From: Pirellulaceae bacterium
Lineage (GTDB): Bacteria; Planctomycetota; Planctomycetia; Pirellulales; Pirellulaceae
Direction of reading: 5' to 3'
DNA length: 64,000 bases
NCBI GenBank assembly: GCA_028280445.1
Contig: JANQLU010000023.1
Span: 1-64,000, forward strand
Under the pieces are notes generated by a model. The model saw only the letters and a program-made list of their open reading frames with translations, ran no database searches and had not been told where the DNA came from. Both the position numbers and the translations under genes were made by a program. The stretch's first letter is position 1. Each line of letters starts with the position of its first letter. Of this stretch, positions 8,925 through 17,493 are shown one piece after another.

Positions 8925-10226
8925 ATGGAAAAACAATCGACATCATCAACCTTGCGGACCACGCTCACCGCCGCGGCAGCAGCCTTTGCGGCCTATTTTT
9001 GTATGTACGGGTTTCGCAAGCCATTTTCGGTTGCCAAATTCGAAGACGAAAAATTCTTCTCGACGGACATCGAACTCAAAACGGCGATTATCATCGGCCA
9101 AATTTTGGGTTACGCGCTCTCCAAATACATTGGCATCAAATTTTGTAGCGAGCTCGATTCAAAACGACGCGCTCCCACGTTGATCGGCGTAATCGTTTTC
9201 GCACATCTCGCGCTGCTGGTTTTTGCCGTCGTTCCCGGTGACTGGAAAGTTGCCGCGATTTTTTTCAACGGATTGCCGCTCGGGATGGTATGGGGGTTGG
9301 TCGTTCGGTATCTCGAAGGACGCCGCACCAGTGATTTTCTGTTGTGCGCACTTTGTTTTTCGTTTCTGGTCGCTGGCGGTGTCGTCAAAGATATTGGGCT
9401 GTGGCTAATCAACAATCACAACGTCTCGGAATCCTGGATGCCGTTTTTGACCGGCTGTATTTTATGGCCGCCGTTTTTGGTTGCTGTAACTATTCTGAGC
9501 CGAACTCCGGAACCCGATAAAGAAGATATTCTCGTTCGGGTCGAACGCCCCAAAATGGATGGCGCTGCGCGTTGGCGATTTTTTATGCAGCTTGCCGGCG
9601 GTTTGGTTCCATTGTTTCTGTTGTACTTTTTCTTGACGGCATTTCGAGATTATCGCGACAATTATGGCATCGAAATGTTGACCGAATTGGGTTATGACCG
9701 CGATGCCGCGGTGTTCTCCAGAATCGAACTTCCTGTCGCCGTGATCTGTCTGTTGGCACTGGGCTGTTTGATCCTGGTCCGAAACAGTCGGCGCAGTCTA
9801 CAACTGATTTTCAGCATCATGATTGTCGGAAGTATTGTTTTGATCGCCAGCAACGCTTTGTTCGTTTTCGGCATGATTTCTGGATTCAATTGGATGGTGA
9901 TGATTGGCTTGGGCGCCTATTTGATTTATGTACCTTACAACGCTGTGTTATTCGAACGAATGATCGCCGCGACCGGCACAGTCGCAACGGCCGTGTTTGC
10001 CATCTATGTCGCTGACGCTATTGGATATACCGGAACGGTTGGGGTCCAACTGTACAAAGACTTGTACGCCGGAACATCCTCCCGGCTGAATTTCTTTGTC
10101 GCATTCACTTGGTTGCTTGGAGTCGTTGCCATCGTTTGTTTGGGCACCGCATTTATATACTTCATGCAAAAAAGCAAGACTCCCGACGAAAACAAAGTTT
10201 CAGAAAGCAGGGTCGAAGGCAATTGA
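8925..10226 (+). CDS. DUF5690 family 12-TM transporter-like protein
   Basis: The sequence begins STLRTTLTAAAAAFAAYFCMYGFRKPF, as in DUF5690 family proteins of Planctomycetota and Bacteroidota that resemble the major facilitator superfamily. I count 12 hydrophobic segments spread over 433 residues, with a basic loop between the two halves (VRVERPKMDGAARWR, about 205-220). Substrate unknown. The short 15-nt gap to the helicase gene suggests a shared transcript. The stop is followed within about 20 nt by a repeat cluster. Confidence 0.75.
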   Translation: MEKQSTSSTLRTTLTAAAAAFAAYFCMYGFRKPFSVAKFEDEKFFSTDIELKTAIIIGQILGYALSKYIGIKFCSELDSKRRAPTLIGVIVFAHLALLVFAVVPGDWKVAAIFFNGLPLGMVWGLVVRYLEGRRTSDFLLCALCFSFLVAGGVVKDIGLWLINNHNVSESWMPFLTGCILWPPFLVAVTILSRTPEPDKEDILVRVERPKMDGAARWRFFMQLAGGLVPLFLLYFFLTAFRDYRDNYGIEMLTELGYDRDAAVFSRIELPVAVICLLALGCLILVRNSRRSLQLIFSIMIVGSIVLIASNALFVFGMISGFNWMVMIGLGAYLIYVPYNAVLFERMIAATGTVATAVFAIYVADAIGYTGTVGVQLYKDLYAGTSSRLNFFVAFTWLLGVVAIVCLGTAFIYFMQKSKTPDENKVSESRVEGN

Positions 10227-10247
10227 GTGTTGCTGAAGAAAACATCC

Positions 10248-10307
10248 GTAGGGCCGGTTCCCACCGGCCAATTCAAAAAAACAACGGCCGGTGGGAACCG
10301 GCCCTAC
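10248..10307. repeat. GGCCGGTGGGAACCGGCCC palindromic repeat
   Basis: Perfect 22-bp inverted arms at 10248-10269 and 10286-10307 with a 16-nt A-rich loop. This is the most abundant family in the window; full pairs are also at 20320, 20622, 30543, 45099 and 60143, and single or decayed arms at 10461, 45445 and 60430. Each arm is also close to self-complementary (GGCCGGT...ACCGGCC). Confidence 0.85.
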
Positions 10308-10318
10308 TTGTATCTGAT

Positions 10319-10383
10319 ACGAGCACGAAGCGCGAGCGAGTGGTTCGACCGCGCAAAACCACTCGCTAGCGATTCGTGCTCGT
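10319..10383. repeat. GCGAGCGAGTGGTT-family inverted repeat
   Basis: Imperfect inverted arms of about 27 nt at 10319-10345 (ACGAGCACGAAGCGCGAGCG...) and 10357-10383. A second, diverged copy is at 31422-31488. Both are followed by a similar tail, TAAGATTCAACGTAA. It directly follows the GGCCGG element, giving a composite. Confidence 0.75.
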
Positions 10384-10460
10384 AAGATTCAACGTAATCC
10401 ATGAAATTTCCACGTCTAAAATTGTAGAGTCAGTTCCATCAGCCAATTCAAAAAAAAAAC

Positions 10461-10482
10461 GGCCGGTGGGAACCGGCCCTAC
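10461..10482. repeat. Half of a GGCCGGTGGGAACCGGCCC element
   Basis: An intact right arm preceded by a decayed left arm (10425-10445, AGAGTCAGTTCCATCAGCCA). It lies 46 nt before the preferred start of the regulator gene, so it sits inside that gene's upstream region. Confidence 0.7.
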
Positions 10483-10527
10483 TTATGATTGGATTCGCAT
10501 CAATTAATCTCACTACCGCATCAACAG

Positions 10528-11670
10528 ATGAATACCAAAAAAATCGGGTTACTCGTTCGAACCGAAAATGAATGGAGCCGACAGGTCCTGATGGGAGTCG
10601 CCCAGTATGCGATCGAAAACGGCGGCTGGGATTTTATCTTGCCCAAAAGTGATGAAGACGGAAATGTCGCACTGCCCGACACCTGGAACGGCGATGGCAT
10701 CATCTGCCGACTGTCGACCGATCTGATTTGGCAACAAGTCGTCTCGGCAAATGTTCCAGCGGTCAATATCTCATGGCTTGGAATGCAATATTCCGACATT
10801 CCAACTGTGACGTCCGATGAATGGGCCTGCGGAAAGTTTGCTGCCGAGTATTTTTTGGAACGGCATTTCAAAAATTTTGGTTTTGTTGGACCACGTCCTT
10901 GGGAAGGTTACCAAACAACGCTGCATGACAGTGTTAAACAATCACTTTCGCAGCAAAACCTCGATCTGGCAACGTTTCAATATCCCAACCAAAACCAATT
11001 CAGTCAGGAGTTTTCAAATTCTCTTGGCCGGTGGCTGACGCAATTGCCCAAACCGGTCGCGCTGGTTGTCTGGTCCAGCGAACTCGGCAGAATGGTCTCC
11101 GCAAAGTGCGTCGAACTGGGAATGGTCATTCCCAACGAAGTGTCGATGGTCTGCGTCGAGCACGACGCGCTCGCATCATCGCTATCGCCCACACCGCTTT
11201 CGAGTCTCGACCAGGACCCTTGGCGAGTGGGCTACACGGCCGCCAACACGTTGCATCGCTTGATGGACGGCCACAAAATCGAGCAACAACAAATCTTGGT
11301 ACCTCCGATTTCGATCGTGCAGCGATTTTCATCCGAAGCGTCGGCGGTCCAGGACGATTTGGTCCGCGAAGTCTATCGGTACATACACGAACATGTCGGG
11401 GACGGGCTCAACGTGGATGAAATTGTCCGTCATTTTGGAGTTTCTCGGCGAAGCTTGGAAAAGAAATTTCAGGACCACCTCCAACGCTCTCCAGCCCAAA
11501 TCATTCGGCGAGCCCGTTTGGCCATCGTCAAACGATTATTGCGTGAAACCACTCTAACTTTGCCACAAATCGCCGAACGTAGCGGCTTCAGCCAAGCCGA
11601 AGTTTTGAGCCGCGCGTTCAAAAAAGAAACTGGGGTTACTCCGAGTCAATTTCGGGGAACCAGTGTTTGA
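10528..11670 (+). CDS. XylR-like regulator: LacI-type ligand domain plus AraC DNA-binding domain
   Basis: The ATG at 10528 (MNTKKIGLLVRTENEWSRQ) is preferred over an in-frame TTG at 10489 because the ligand-binding fold starts there. Residues ~4-270 look like a periplasmic-binding/LacI sugar-sensor domain (GLLVRTE...RQVLMGVAQYA; later PNEVSMVCVEHDALASSLSPTPLSSLDQDP). Residues ~285-380 are an AraC-type double helix-turn-helix (HFGVSRRSLEKKFQDHL and LPQIAERSGFSQAEVLSRAFKKETGVTPSQF). This architecture is that of XylR, the xylose regulator, and is very common in Planctomycetota beside sugar-use genes. No sugar genes are next to it here. The ligand is unknown, and control of the neighbouring flavoenzyme or phosphonate genes is only a possibility. 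Confidence 0.85.
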   Translation: MNTKKIGLLVRTENEWSRQVLMGVAQYAIENGGWDFILPKSDEDGNVALPDTWNGDGIICRLSTDLIWQQVVSANVPAVNISWLGMQYSDIPTVTSDEWACGKFAAEYFLERHFKNFGFVGPRPWEGYQTTLHDSVKQSLSQQNLDLATFQYPNQNQFSQEFSNSLGRWLTQLPKPVALVVWSSELGRMVSAKCVELGMVIPNEVSMVCVEHDALASSLSPTPLSSLDQDPWRVGYTAANTLHRLMDGHKIEQQQILVPPISIVQRFSSEASAVQDDLVREVYRYIHEHVGDGLNVDEIVRHFGVSRRSLEKKFQDHLQRSPAQIIRRARLAIVKRLLRETTLTLPQIAERSGFSQAEVLSRAFKKETGVTPSQFRGTSV

Positions 11671-11695
11671 CTACTCGCGCGGCTGATTCAGCGGA

Positions 11696-11867
11696 AAAAG
11701 GCTCACGCAGAGACGCGGAGGCGCAGAGAAGAGGAGGTTTGAAATTATCATTTCCAAAATACAAATGAATCAAGATATTGATGATTCAATTTATAGATTT
11801 ATCAGAAAATGTTTTAGATCCTGGCTCCTCTTCTCCGCGTCTCTGCGCCTCTGCGTGAGCCTTTTTT
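11696..11867. repeat. Miniature inverted-repeat element (GAGACGCGGAGGCGCAGAG family)
   Basis: Arms of about 38-40 nt at 11696-11735 and 11825-11867 are near-perfect inverses. They contain CTCACGCAGAGACGCGGAGG and its counterpart and flank an AT-rich core of about 90 bp with no gene. The arms end in A- or T-runs (GGAAAAAGG / CCTTTTTTC). It lies between converging genes, so it may also act as a bidirectional terminator. Confidence 0.75.
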
Positions 11868-11900
11868 CAGAAACGCCCATCTGAAACTAACCACACTCCA

Positions 11901-14426
11901 CTATCGTTCAGCATGCTGCCCGCGAATCGGCGCACGAAACGAAGCATCCGCCAAGTAACGTTTGCCGATCTGCTCAATTTCAAAAACGGCGGTGCTGAGT
12001 TCCATTGCTGTAATTTGCCTACCCGTAGGGCTTTTGACGTAGCCCATCGCAATGCTTTTACCTAACGTCGGACTAAAACAAGCGCTCGTCGTATAGCCAA
12101 CAACATTGTCGTTCCAGTAAATGGGTTCCGATCCCCATAACATGACATTGGGATCCCATAGCGAAAAACAGACCAGTCGTTTCGCAGCGCCCTCGTTTTT
12201 TTGCGCTAACAAAGCACGTTTGCCCAGAAAATCTTTTTCCCAATCGATCGTCCATCCCAAACCCGCTTCGAGCGGTGTTTCGTCGGAAGACAATTCATGT
12301 CCAAACGCGCGAAACCCCATTTCAATGCGCATCGCGGAAATGGCGTAATTGCCTGCAAGACGAATATCAAATTCGGCACCTGCATCAGCCAATTCCTCGT
12401 ACAGCGGCAGCGCGTGTTCGCGTTTGACATGCAGTTCCCATCCCGGTTCGCCAACGTAACTGACGCGAATTGCTCGCAGGACACTTTGCTGAAAACGCAA
12501 CTCTCGAACCGTTCCAAATGCTGATTGCTCTGCGAGTTCCGGAAATATTTTGGCAAGTACCTCACCGGACTTTGGCCCCATCACCGACAAGACATTAAAA
12601 TGATCGGTCACATCCACCGCAGTCACGTTTTTGTTTGCGATATGCCGAACGATCCAATCGTGATCTTTGGCCTGTTGTCCGGTCGCCGTCACAACATAAA
12701 ACTCATCTTTCGCCACTCGAACGACCGTCAGGTCTGATTCATATTTGCCATTTGAATTGAACATACCTGTGTAGATGGCCCGCCCGACAGGTTGATCGAC
12801 GTTGGCGCCGCACAATTGTTGTAGCAATTCCAGTGCATCAGATCCCCGAACAATAAATTTGGCAAACGTGGATTGATCGAGAATCGCCACATTGTCTCGG
12901 CAAGCTTTGACTTCGCTGCTCACCCAATCGTGCCAGTTTTGCCGGACGAACGAGTAATCAATCTTTGGCGGGATTCCATGCGGCGCATAAAACAGCGGCC
13001 GTTCCCAACCCAACACCTCGCCAAAACAAGCGTTATTCTGCCGGTGTACTTCGTATAGCGCACTGGAACGAACATCGCGCGCGGTTTCCATTTGTCGCCC
13101 CGGCCAGGCCATTTGATAATGCAAGCCCAACACTTCGGAGACTCGTTCCTGCAAGTATTTTCGACCATTTTGAAACGGAACAAAACGTCGAATATCAACG
13201 GCGCCCAGATCTAGCGTCATCCCTCCCGCTTCGATCCACTCTACAGCGTACTTTCCTGCCCCGCCGGCACATGCGATACCGGCCGAATTCCACCCGCCGG
13301 CGACGAACAAACCGTCGGTGCAAAACGGTTGCCCCAAAATAAAATTGTTGTCTGGCGTAAACGCTTCTGGACCATTGATGAATTTGACAACGTCTTCGCG
13401 ACCGATTCCTTTTAATCGATGCATGTGCGCTGCAAACGGCTCCGCAAAATCCGGCCAATCCGGATCCAACAATCCAAACGAAAAATCATTGGGTACGCGG
13501 TCACCAATTTGCCAAGGTTTCGACCGTTTTTTGAACGCCCCGAGTTTCAAACTCCCGTCGTCTAGCGCACGGAAATACAAACCGGCATCGGGGTCGCGCG
13601 TGCAAGGACAATCCCTGGTTACGCCATCAATCGGCCGAGTAATTACGTAATGGTGCTCACAAGGATAAACGGGAATATCGACTCCCGCCGTGTTTCCCAA
13701 TTGCCGCATCCACATGTTACAAGCCAACACCACCCACTCGGCAGTGATCGTTCCGCGATTGGTGACAACACCTTTGAATCGACGAATGCTATTTTTCAAT
13801 TCGTCAAACAGCAATTGTTCAACGGCAACCCCTTCCAGAATCTTAACGCCGCCTTGCAAAGCTCCTTTGGCTAGCGCGATAGTACATTCACCCGGCAAAA
13901 CACGCCCATCGCCTGAGATATATACGCCCCCCTTCACATCACCAATGTTGAGCATCGGCCAATACTCTCGGCATTGGTCCGGTGAAACCAAATGGGTTTC
14001 GACTTCGAACACTTGAGCCATCGACGCAGTTCGCCGCAGTTGATGCATCCGCTCATCTGACGTTGCCAATTGGAGCCCGCCACAATTCAGCCAGCCTGGA
14101 TCGTGTCCTGTCTCTGCTAACAACCGTTCATATAATTCAGTCGAAGCTTTGTTCACCTTGGTCTGCGCAGCACTACTTCGCAACTGCCCGACTTGCCCCG
14201 CCGAATGCCAGGTTGTTCCGCTGGACAATTGATTTTGCTCCAACAGATAAACACCATCCCATCCATGTTTCGCAAAATGATAGGCGATCGACGTTCCAGC
14301 GATTCCACCACCGACAATCACGACACGAGCGTCGGTCGGCATTTCAGTTTCGGGAACTGAAAATTCGGCTTTGACCGGTGTGTTGTCGTAAAGTGTCTTG
14401 ATCGTCATTCGAGTATATCGATCCAT
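11901..14426 (-). CDS. Dimethylglycine/sarcosine-dehydrogenase-like flavoprotein with a GcvT domain
   Basis: An 841-residue fusion. Residues ~33-390 are a DAO-type FAD domain: VIVGGGIAGTSIAYH (Gly39, Gly41, Gly44) and SGTTWHSAGQVG, where His74 matches the histidine that binds FAD covalently in dimethylglycine and sarcosine dehydrogenases. A linker region follows at ~390-460. The remainder is a folate-binding aminomethyltransferase (GcvT) domain (~470-740) and its C-terminal beta barrel (to ~830). Enzymes of this build oxidise N-methyl groups and pass the one-carbon unit to tetrahydrofolate. The gene is transcribed divergently from phnA-phnY-phnW across 215 bp. That raises the inference that its substrate is an N-methylated aminophosphonate rather than dimethylglycine. 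A later ATG at 14408 is also possible. Family sure, substrate not. Confidence 0.85.
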   Translation of the reverse strand: MDRYTRMTIKTLYDNTPVKAEFSVPETEMPTDARVVIVGGGIAGTSIAYHFAKHGWDGVYLLEQNQLSSGTTWHSAGQVGQLRSSAAQTKVNKASTELYERLLAETGHDPGWLNCGGLQLATSDERMHQLRRTASMAQVFEVETHLVSPDQCREYWPMLNIGDVKGGVYISGDGRVLPGECTIALAKGALQGGVKILEGVAVEQLLFDELKNSIRRFKGVVTNRGTITAEWVVLACNMWMRQLGNTAGVDIPVYPCEHHYVITRPIDGVTRDCPCTRDPDAGLYFRALDDGSLKLGAFKKRSKPWQIGDRVPNDFSFGLLDPDWPDFAEPFAAHMHRLKGIGREDVVKFINGPEAFTPDNNFILGQPFCTDGLFVAGGWNSAGIACAGGAGKYAVEWIEAGGMTLDLGAVDIRRFVPFQNGRKYLQERVSEVLGLHYQMAWPGRQMETARDVRSSALYEVHRQNNACFGEVLGWERPLFYAPHGIPPKIDYSFVRQNWHDWVSSEVKACRDNVAILDQSTFAKFIVRGSDALELLQQLCGANVDQPVGRAIYTGMFNSNGKYESDLTVVRVAKDEFYVVTATGQQAKDHDWIVRHIANKNVTAVDVTDHFNVLSVMGPKSGEVLAKIFPELAEQSAFGTVRELRFQQSVLRAIRVSYVGEPGWELHVKREHALPLYEELADAGAEFDIRLAGNYAISAMRIEMGFRAFGHELSSDETPLEAGLGWTIDWEKDFLGKRALLAQKNEGAAKRLVCFSLWDPNVMLWGSEPIYWNDNVVGYTTSACFSPTLGKSIAMGYVKSPTGRQITAMELSTAVFEIEQIGKRYLADASFRAPIRGQHAER

Positions 14427-14641
14427 CGAGTCAAATCGATTTTGAGATTGTTCAACATTCTTTCATGGTTTGCTAACAATCGGGAGTCGACTTGGAAATT
14501 GTCAGGTAACCACCGTTGGCTTCACGGCAGCTCAAAACCCATAGCTTAATGAACGTCCCACATGTTGTAGCAAGTGTTTGCGCAATTTATCGGTTCTGAT
14601 TCGCAAATTTACGCTGCTGAAACGCCATCGGGATCAGTACA
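14427..14641. promoter_or_regulatory. Divergent control region between the flavoenzyme and phnAYW
   Basis: This 215-bp gap must hold promoters for both directions. A short inverted repeat, TTTGCG at 14577-14582 and CGCAAA at 14602-14607, lies 35-65 nt before phnA and could be an operator. No confident -35/-10 pair was found. Shared control is inferred from the divergent arrangement only. Confidence 0.35.
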
Positions 14642-15952
14642 ATGGCCGCAACCACCCGACTCACAATGGACAAAACGAAAATGAGCCTGGCACACGACGT
14701 TGGCCAACAGATTAACAGCACGGCGTTTTCCATCAACGGTCGAGATTATCATCCACCCGCCGTTCCAATGGCCGTGATTTGTATCGACGGATGCGCTGAT
14801 GAATATCTGGCCATCTCGTTGGCCAAAGGAGTGATGCCTCGCCTCGCAAAAATGTTGGAATCGGGTCATCGCTCGCTCGTTCGAGGTGCCCTGCCGTCAT
14901 TTACGAATGTCAACAACAGCGCCATCGTCACCGGCTGCCCGCCTGCGAAAACAGGCATCGGCGGAAACTACATCATTGATCCGCATACGGGTCAGGAGGT
15001 GATGACCAACTCGTCGAAATTCCTCAAGTTGGAAACGATTTTGGCGGCAGCCGCCAATGCCGGACGCAAGGTCGCGATGGTGACGGCCAAAGACAAACTG
15101 CGCGAGTTGCTGTCCAAGAATATGAACGGCATCGCGTTTTCGACTGAAAAAGCGGACGAATTGAATGTCGAGGTCAACGGAATTGACGATATCGTCTCGC
15201 AAGTTGGTCCACGACCCGAAATTTATTCTGCCGACGCCAGCCTGTATGTTCTCCGATCGGGCGTCTATCTCATCGAGTCAGGTCTCGCCGATTTTTGTTA
15301 TTTGACAACAACCGACTACATGCAACACAAATTCGCTCCGGAAGCGCCAGAGTCGCTTGAATTCTATCGCGGAATTGACGCTGAAATTGGTCGGCTGCTG
15401 GACTTGGGTTGTGTTGTTGCCGCCACTGCCGATCACGGTATGAACGCCAAATGCGATTTGGACGGCAATCCCAATGTCATCTACTTGGAAACCGAACTGG
15501 TTTCTAAATTTGGTGAAGGCATTCAAGTGATTTGCCCGATTACAGACCCTTATGTTGTTCATCATGGGGCGCTCGGTTCGGCCGTCACTGTCTACCTGCC
15601 AAACCATATCGACGCCAACGAAGTCGCCAACTGGATCTTGAGTCTCGACGGAGTTGCCGAAGTGCATCAGAAACATTCCGCTGTTTCCAAATTGGAATTG
15701 CCGGCGGATCGCATCGGCGATCTGTTTGTGTTGTCGACGCGAGATTTTGTTATCGGTCGCACACGTCAGCACCATGACCTCAGCCAACTGGCAGGGCAAC
15801 TGCGATCTCACGGAGGGCGCTATGAAGAAATGGTTCCCTTGTTGTTGTCGCATCCACTCAACGACGTTTACTACAAAAAATCGCAGGGAGATCCTCGCAA
15901 TTTCGATATCTTCGATTTCGCCTGCAACGGAGTTGTCGTCACTACAAACTAA
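14642..15952 (+). CDS. phnA: Phosphonoacetate hydrolase
   Basis: Hydrolyses phosphonoacetate to acetate and phosphate, the last step of one 2-aminoethylphosphonate route. It belongs to the alkaline phosphatase superfamily, and the two-zinc site is visible: Asp49 (ICIDG), the Thr88 nucleophile (SFTNVNN), Asp225 and His229 (TTDYMQHK), Asp264 and His265 (ATADHGMN) and His390 (RSHGGRYEE). Thr rather than Ser as nucleophile, set in FTNVNNSAIVTG, is typical of PhnA. The length of 436 residues is slightly above usual because of about 30 extra N-terminal residues; ATGs at 14666 and 14681 are alternative starts. GGGA precedes the first ATG by 8-9 nt. First gene of a three-gene unit; phnY follows after 58 nt. 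No signal peptide, so cytoplasmic. Confidence 0.92.
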   Translation: MAATTRLTMDKTKMSLAHDVGQQINSTAFSINGRDYHPPAVPMAVICIDGCADEYLAISLAKGVMPRLAKMLESGHRSLVRGALPSFTNVNNSAIVTGCPPAKTGIGGNYIIDPHTGQEVMTNSSKFLKLETILAAAANAGRKVAMVTAKDKLRELLSKNMNGIAFSTEKADELNVEVNGIDDIVSQVGPRPEIYSADASLYVLRSGVYLIESGLADFCYLTTTDYMQHKFAPEAPESLEFYRGIDAEIGRLLDLGCVVAATADHGMNAKCDLDGNPNVIYLETELVSKFGEGIQVICPITDPYVVHHGALGSAVTVYLPNHIDANEVANWILSLDGVAEVHQKHSAVSKLELPADRIGDLFVLSTRDFVIGRTRQHHDLSQLAGQLRSHGGRYEEMVPLLLSHPLNDVYYKKSQGDPRNFDIFDFACNGVVVTTN

Positions 15953-16010
15953 GCCTTTGTTCGGATCGTCAGCCATTTTTGAAAACACTGCCTAACAACT
16001 CGATTAAATC

Positions 16011-17447
16011 ATGAGTACAGCAACCCCAACCACTTACGATTTTCCATCCTACATTTGTGGCAACCCGATCACGACGGATTCCAAACTGTCGGTCTACTAT
16101 CCCTACGACAACTCGTTGACCGGGACGGTCAGTCAGATCGGTCACGAACATCTCGACGAGATGGTGTCGTCGACATTGGCACATCGCAACGAACTGAGTC
16201 GATTTGACCGCGCGCAAATTTTGAACAATGCAAGACAGCTGTTACTGGACCAGGCCGATGAATTTGCCAATCTGATTCGATTGGAAACAGGGTTGTGCAT
16301 GCGGGAAACGAATTACGAAGTGGGGCGAGCCTGCGACGTATTTCAATTTGCCGCCAGCGAAGCGTTAAAAGACGATGGACAAATTTTTTCATGTGATGTT
16401 TCTCCCCAAGGCAAGAAACGGAAAATATTCACGACACGCGAACCGATCCAACTGGCCCTGGCCATTACGCCTTTTAACCACCCGTTGAATCAAGTCGCTC
16501 ACAAAATTGCACCGGCGATCGCGGCGGGTGTTCCGATGCTGGTGAAGCCTTCCGAAAAAACGCCGTTGACGGCAATGAAACTTGCAAAATTGATGTACGA
16601 CGCCGGTCTGCCACACCAAATGTTGAGTGTGTTTGTCGGCGGGATCGAGGACGTCGTTGAACCGTTGATGTCGGACGAACGCGTTGAATTGATCACGTTT
16701 ACCGGAGGTACTGCAGTCGGCAAACGGATCGCGCGAATCGCCGGTTACAAAAAACTCTGCCTGGAACTTGGCGGGAACAGTCCTCTGATTATTTTGGACG
16801 ACGCTGATATGGAATTGGCGGTCACTCTCGCGGCCGAAGGTTGCTTTCGAAATTCTGGCCAACGTTGTACGTCGGTCAAACGGCTGTTGGTCCACCAAAA
16901 CATCCACGAGGCGTTCGTTGAAAAATTTGTTGAAAAAGCAAAAACATACATTTCGGGCGACCCAGTCGATCCGGTGACGATCGTCGGTACAGTCATTGAT
17001 GAACCGGCCGCCATGTTACTTCACCAGCGCGTGCAAATGGCGGTTTCCGACGGGGCATCGGTTTTGTTGGGCGGCAACCGAACCGGAGCACTTTTAGAAC
17101 CAACAATCATCGATCGCGTCCCGCGTGATGCCGAGATGATCCGCGAGGAATCGTTTGGTCCATTAGCGCCAATCATCCCGATTTCAGACGTCGATGACGC
17201 CATCGCGGTCGCCAACGATTCGAAATATGGTCTTTCATCAGGCGTAGTCACGAACAACCTCGAAGCCGCAATGGAATGTGTTCGCCGAATCCGAACCGGA
17301 ACGGTCAACATCAACCAGGTTCCAGGCTACCGCATTGAATGTTCGCCTTTTGGCGGAGTCAAAGATTCGGGGTTGGGTATCAAGGAAGGTGTGATCGAAG
17401 CTATGAAATTCATGACCAACGTTAAAACTTTTTCACTACCGTGGTAA
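16011..17447 (+). CDS. phnY: Phosphonoacetaldehyde dehydrogenase
   Basis: An NAD(P)-dependent aldehyde dehydrogenase of 478 residues with the family's key residues: Asn156 (ITPFNHP), Glu252 (LELGGNSPL) and the Cys286 nucleophile (NSGQRCTSVKR), plus ITFTGGTAVGK for cofactor binding and PFGGVKDSG near the end. Aldehyde dehydrogenases alone are hard to assign to substrates. Its place between phnA and phnW makes oxidation of phosphonoacetaldehyde to phosphonoacetate the natural role, as in Sinorhizobium meliloti PhnY. It is separated from phnA by 58 nt and from phnW by 46 nt, all in the same direction, which is consistent with an operon. Confidence 0.9.
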   Translation: MSTATPTTYDFPSYICGNPITTDSKLSVYYPYDNSLTGTVSQIGHEHLDEMVSSTLAHRNELSRFDRAQILNNARQLLLDQADEFANLIRLETGLCMRETNYEVGRACDVFQFAASEALKDDGQIFSCDVSPQGKKRKIFTTREPIQLALAITPFNHPLNQVAHKIAPAIAAGVPMLVKPSEKTPLTAMKLAKLMYDAGLPHQMLSVFVGGIEDVVEPLMSDERVELITFTGGTAVGKRIARIAGYKKLCLELGGNSPLIILDDADMELAVTLAAEGCFRNSGQRCTSVKRLLVHQNIHEAFVEKFVEKAKTYISGDPVDPVTIVGTVIDEPAAMLLHQRVQMAVSDGASVLLGGNRTGALLEPTIIDRVPRDAEMIREESFGPLAPIIPISDVDDAIAVANDSKYGLSSGVVTNNLEAAMECVRRIRTGTVNINQVPGYRIECSPFGGVKDSGLGIKEGVIEAMKFMTNVKTFSLPW

Positions 17448-17493
17448 CTCCATCGGTAATGTCCACGCTGCAACCGTTTACAGGACAGGTGCC

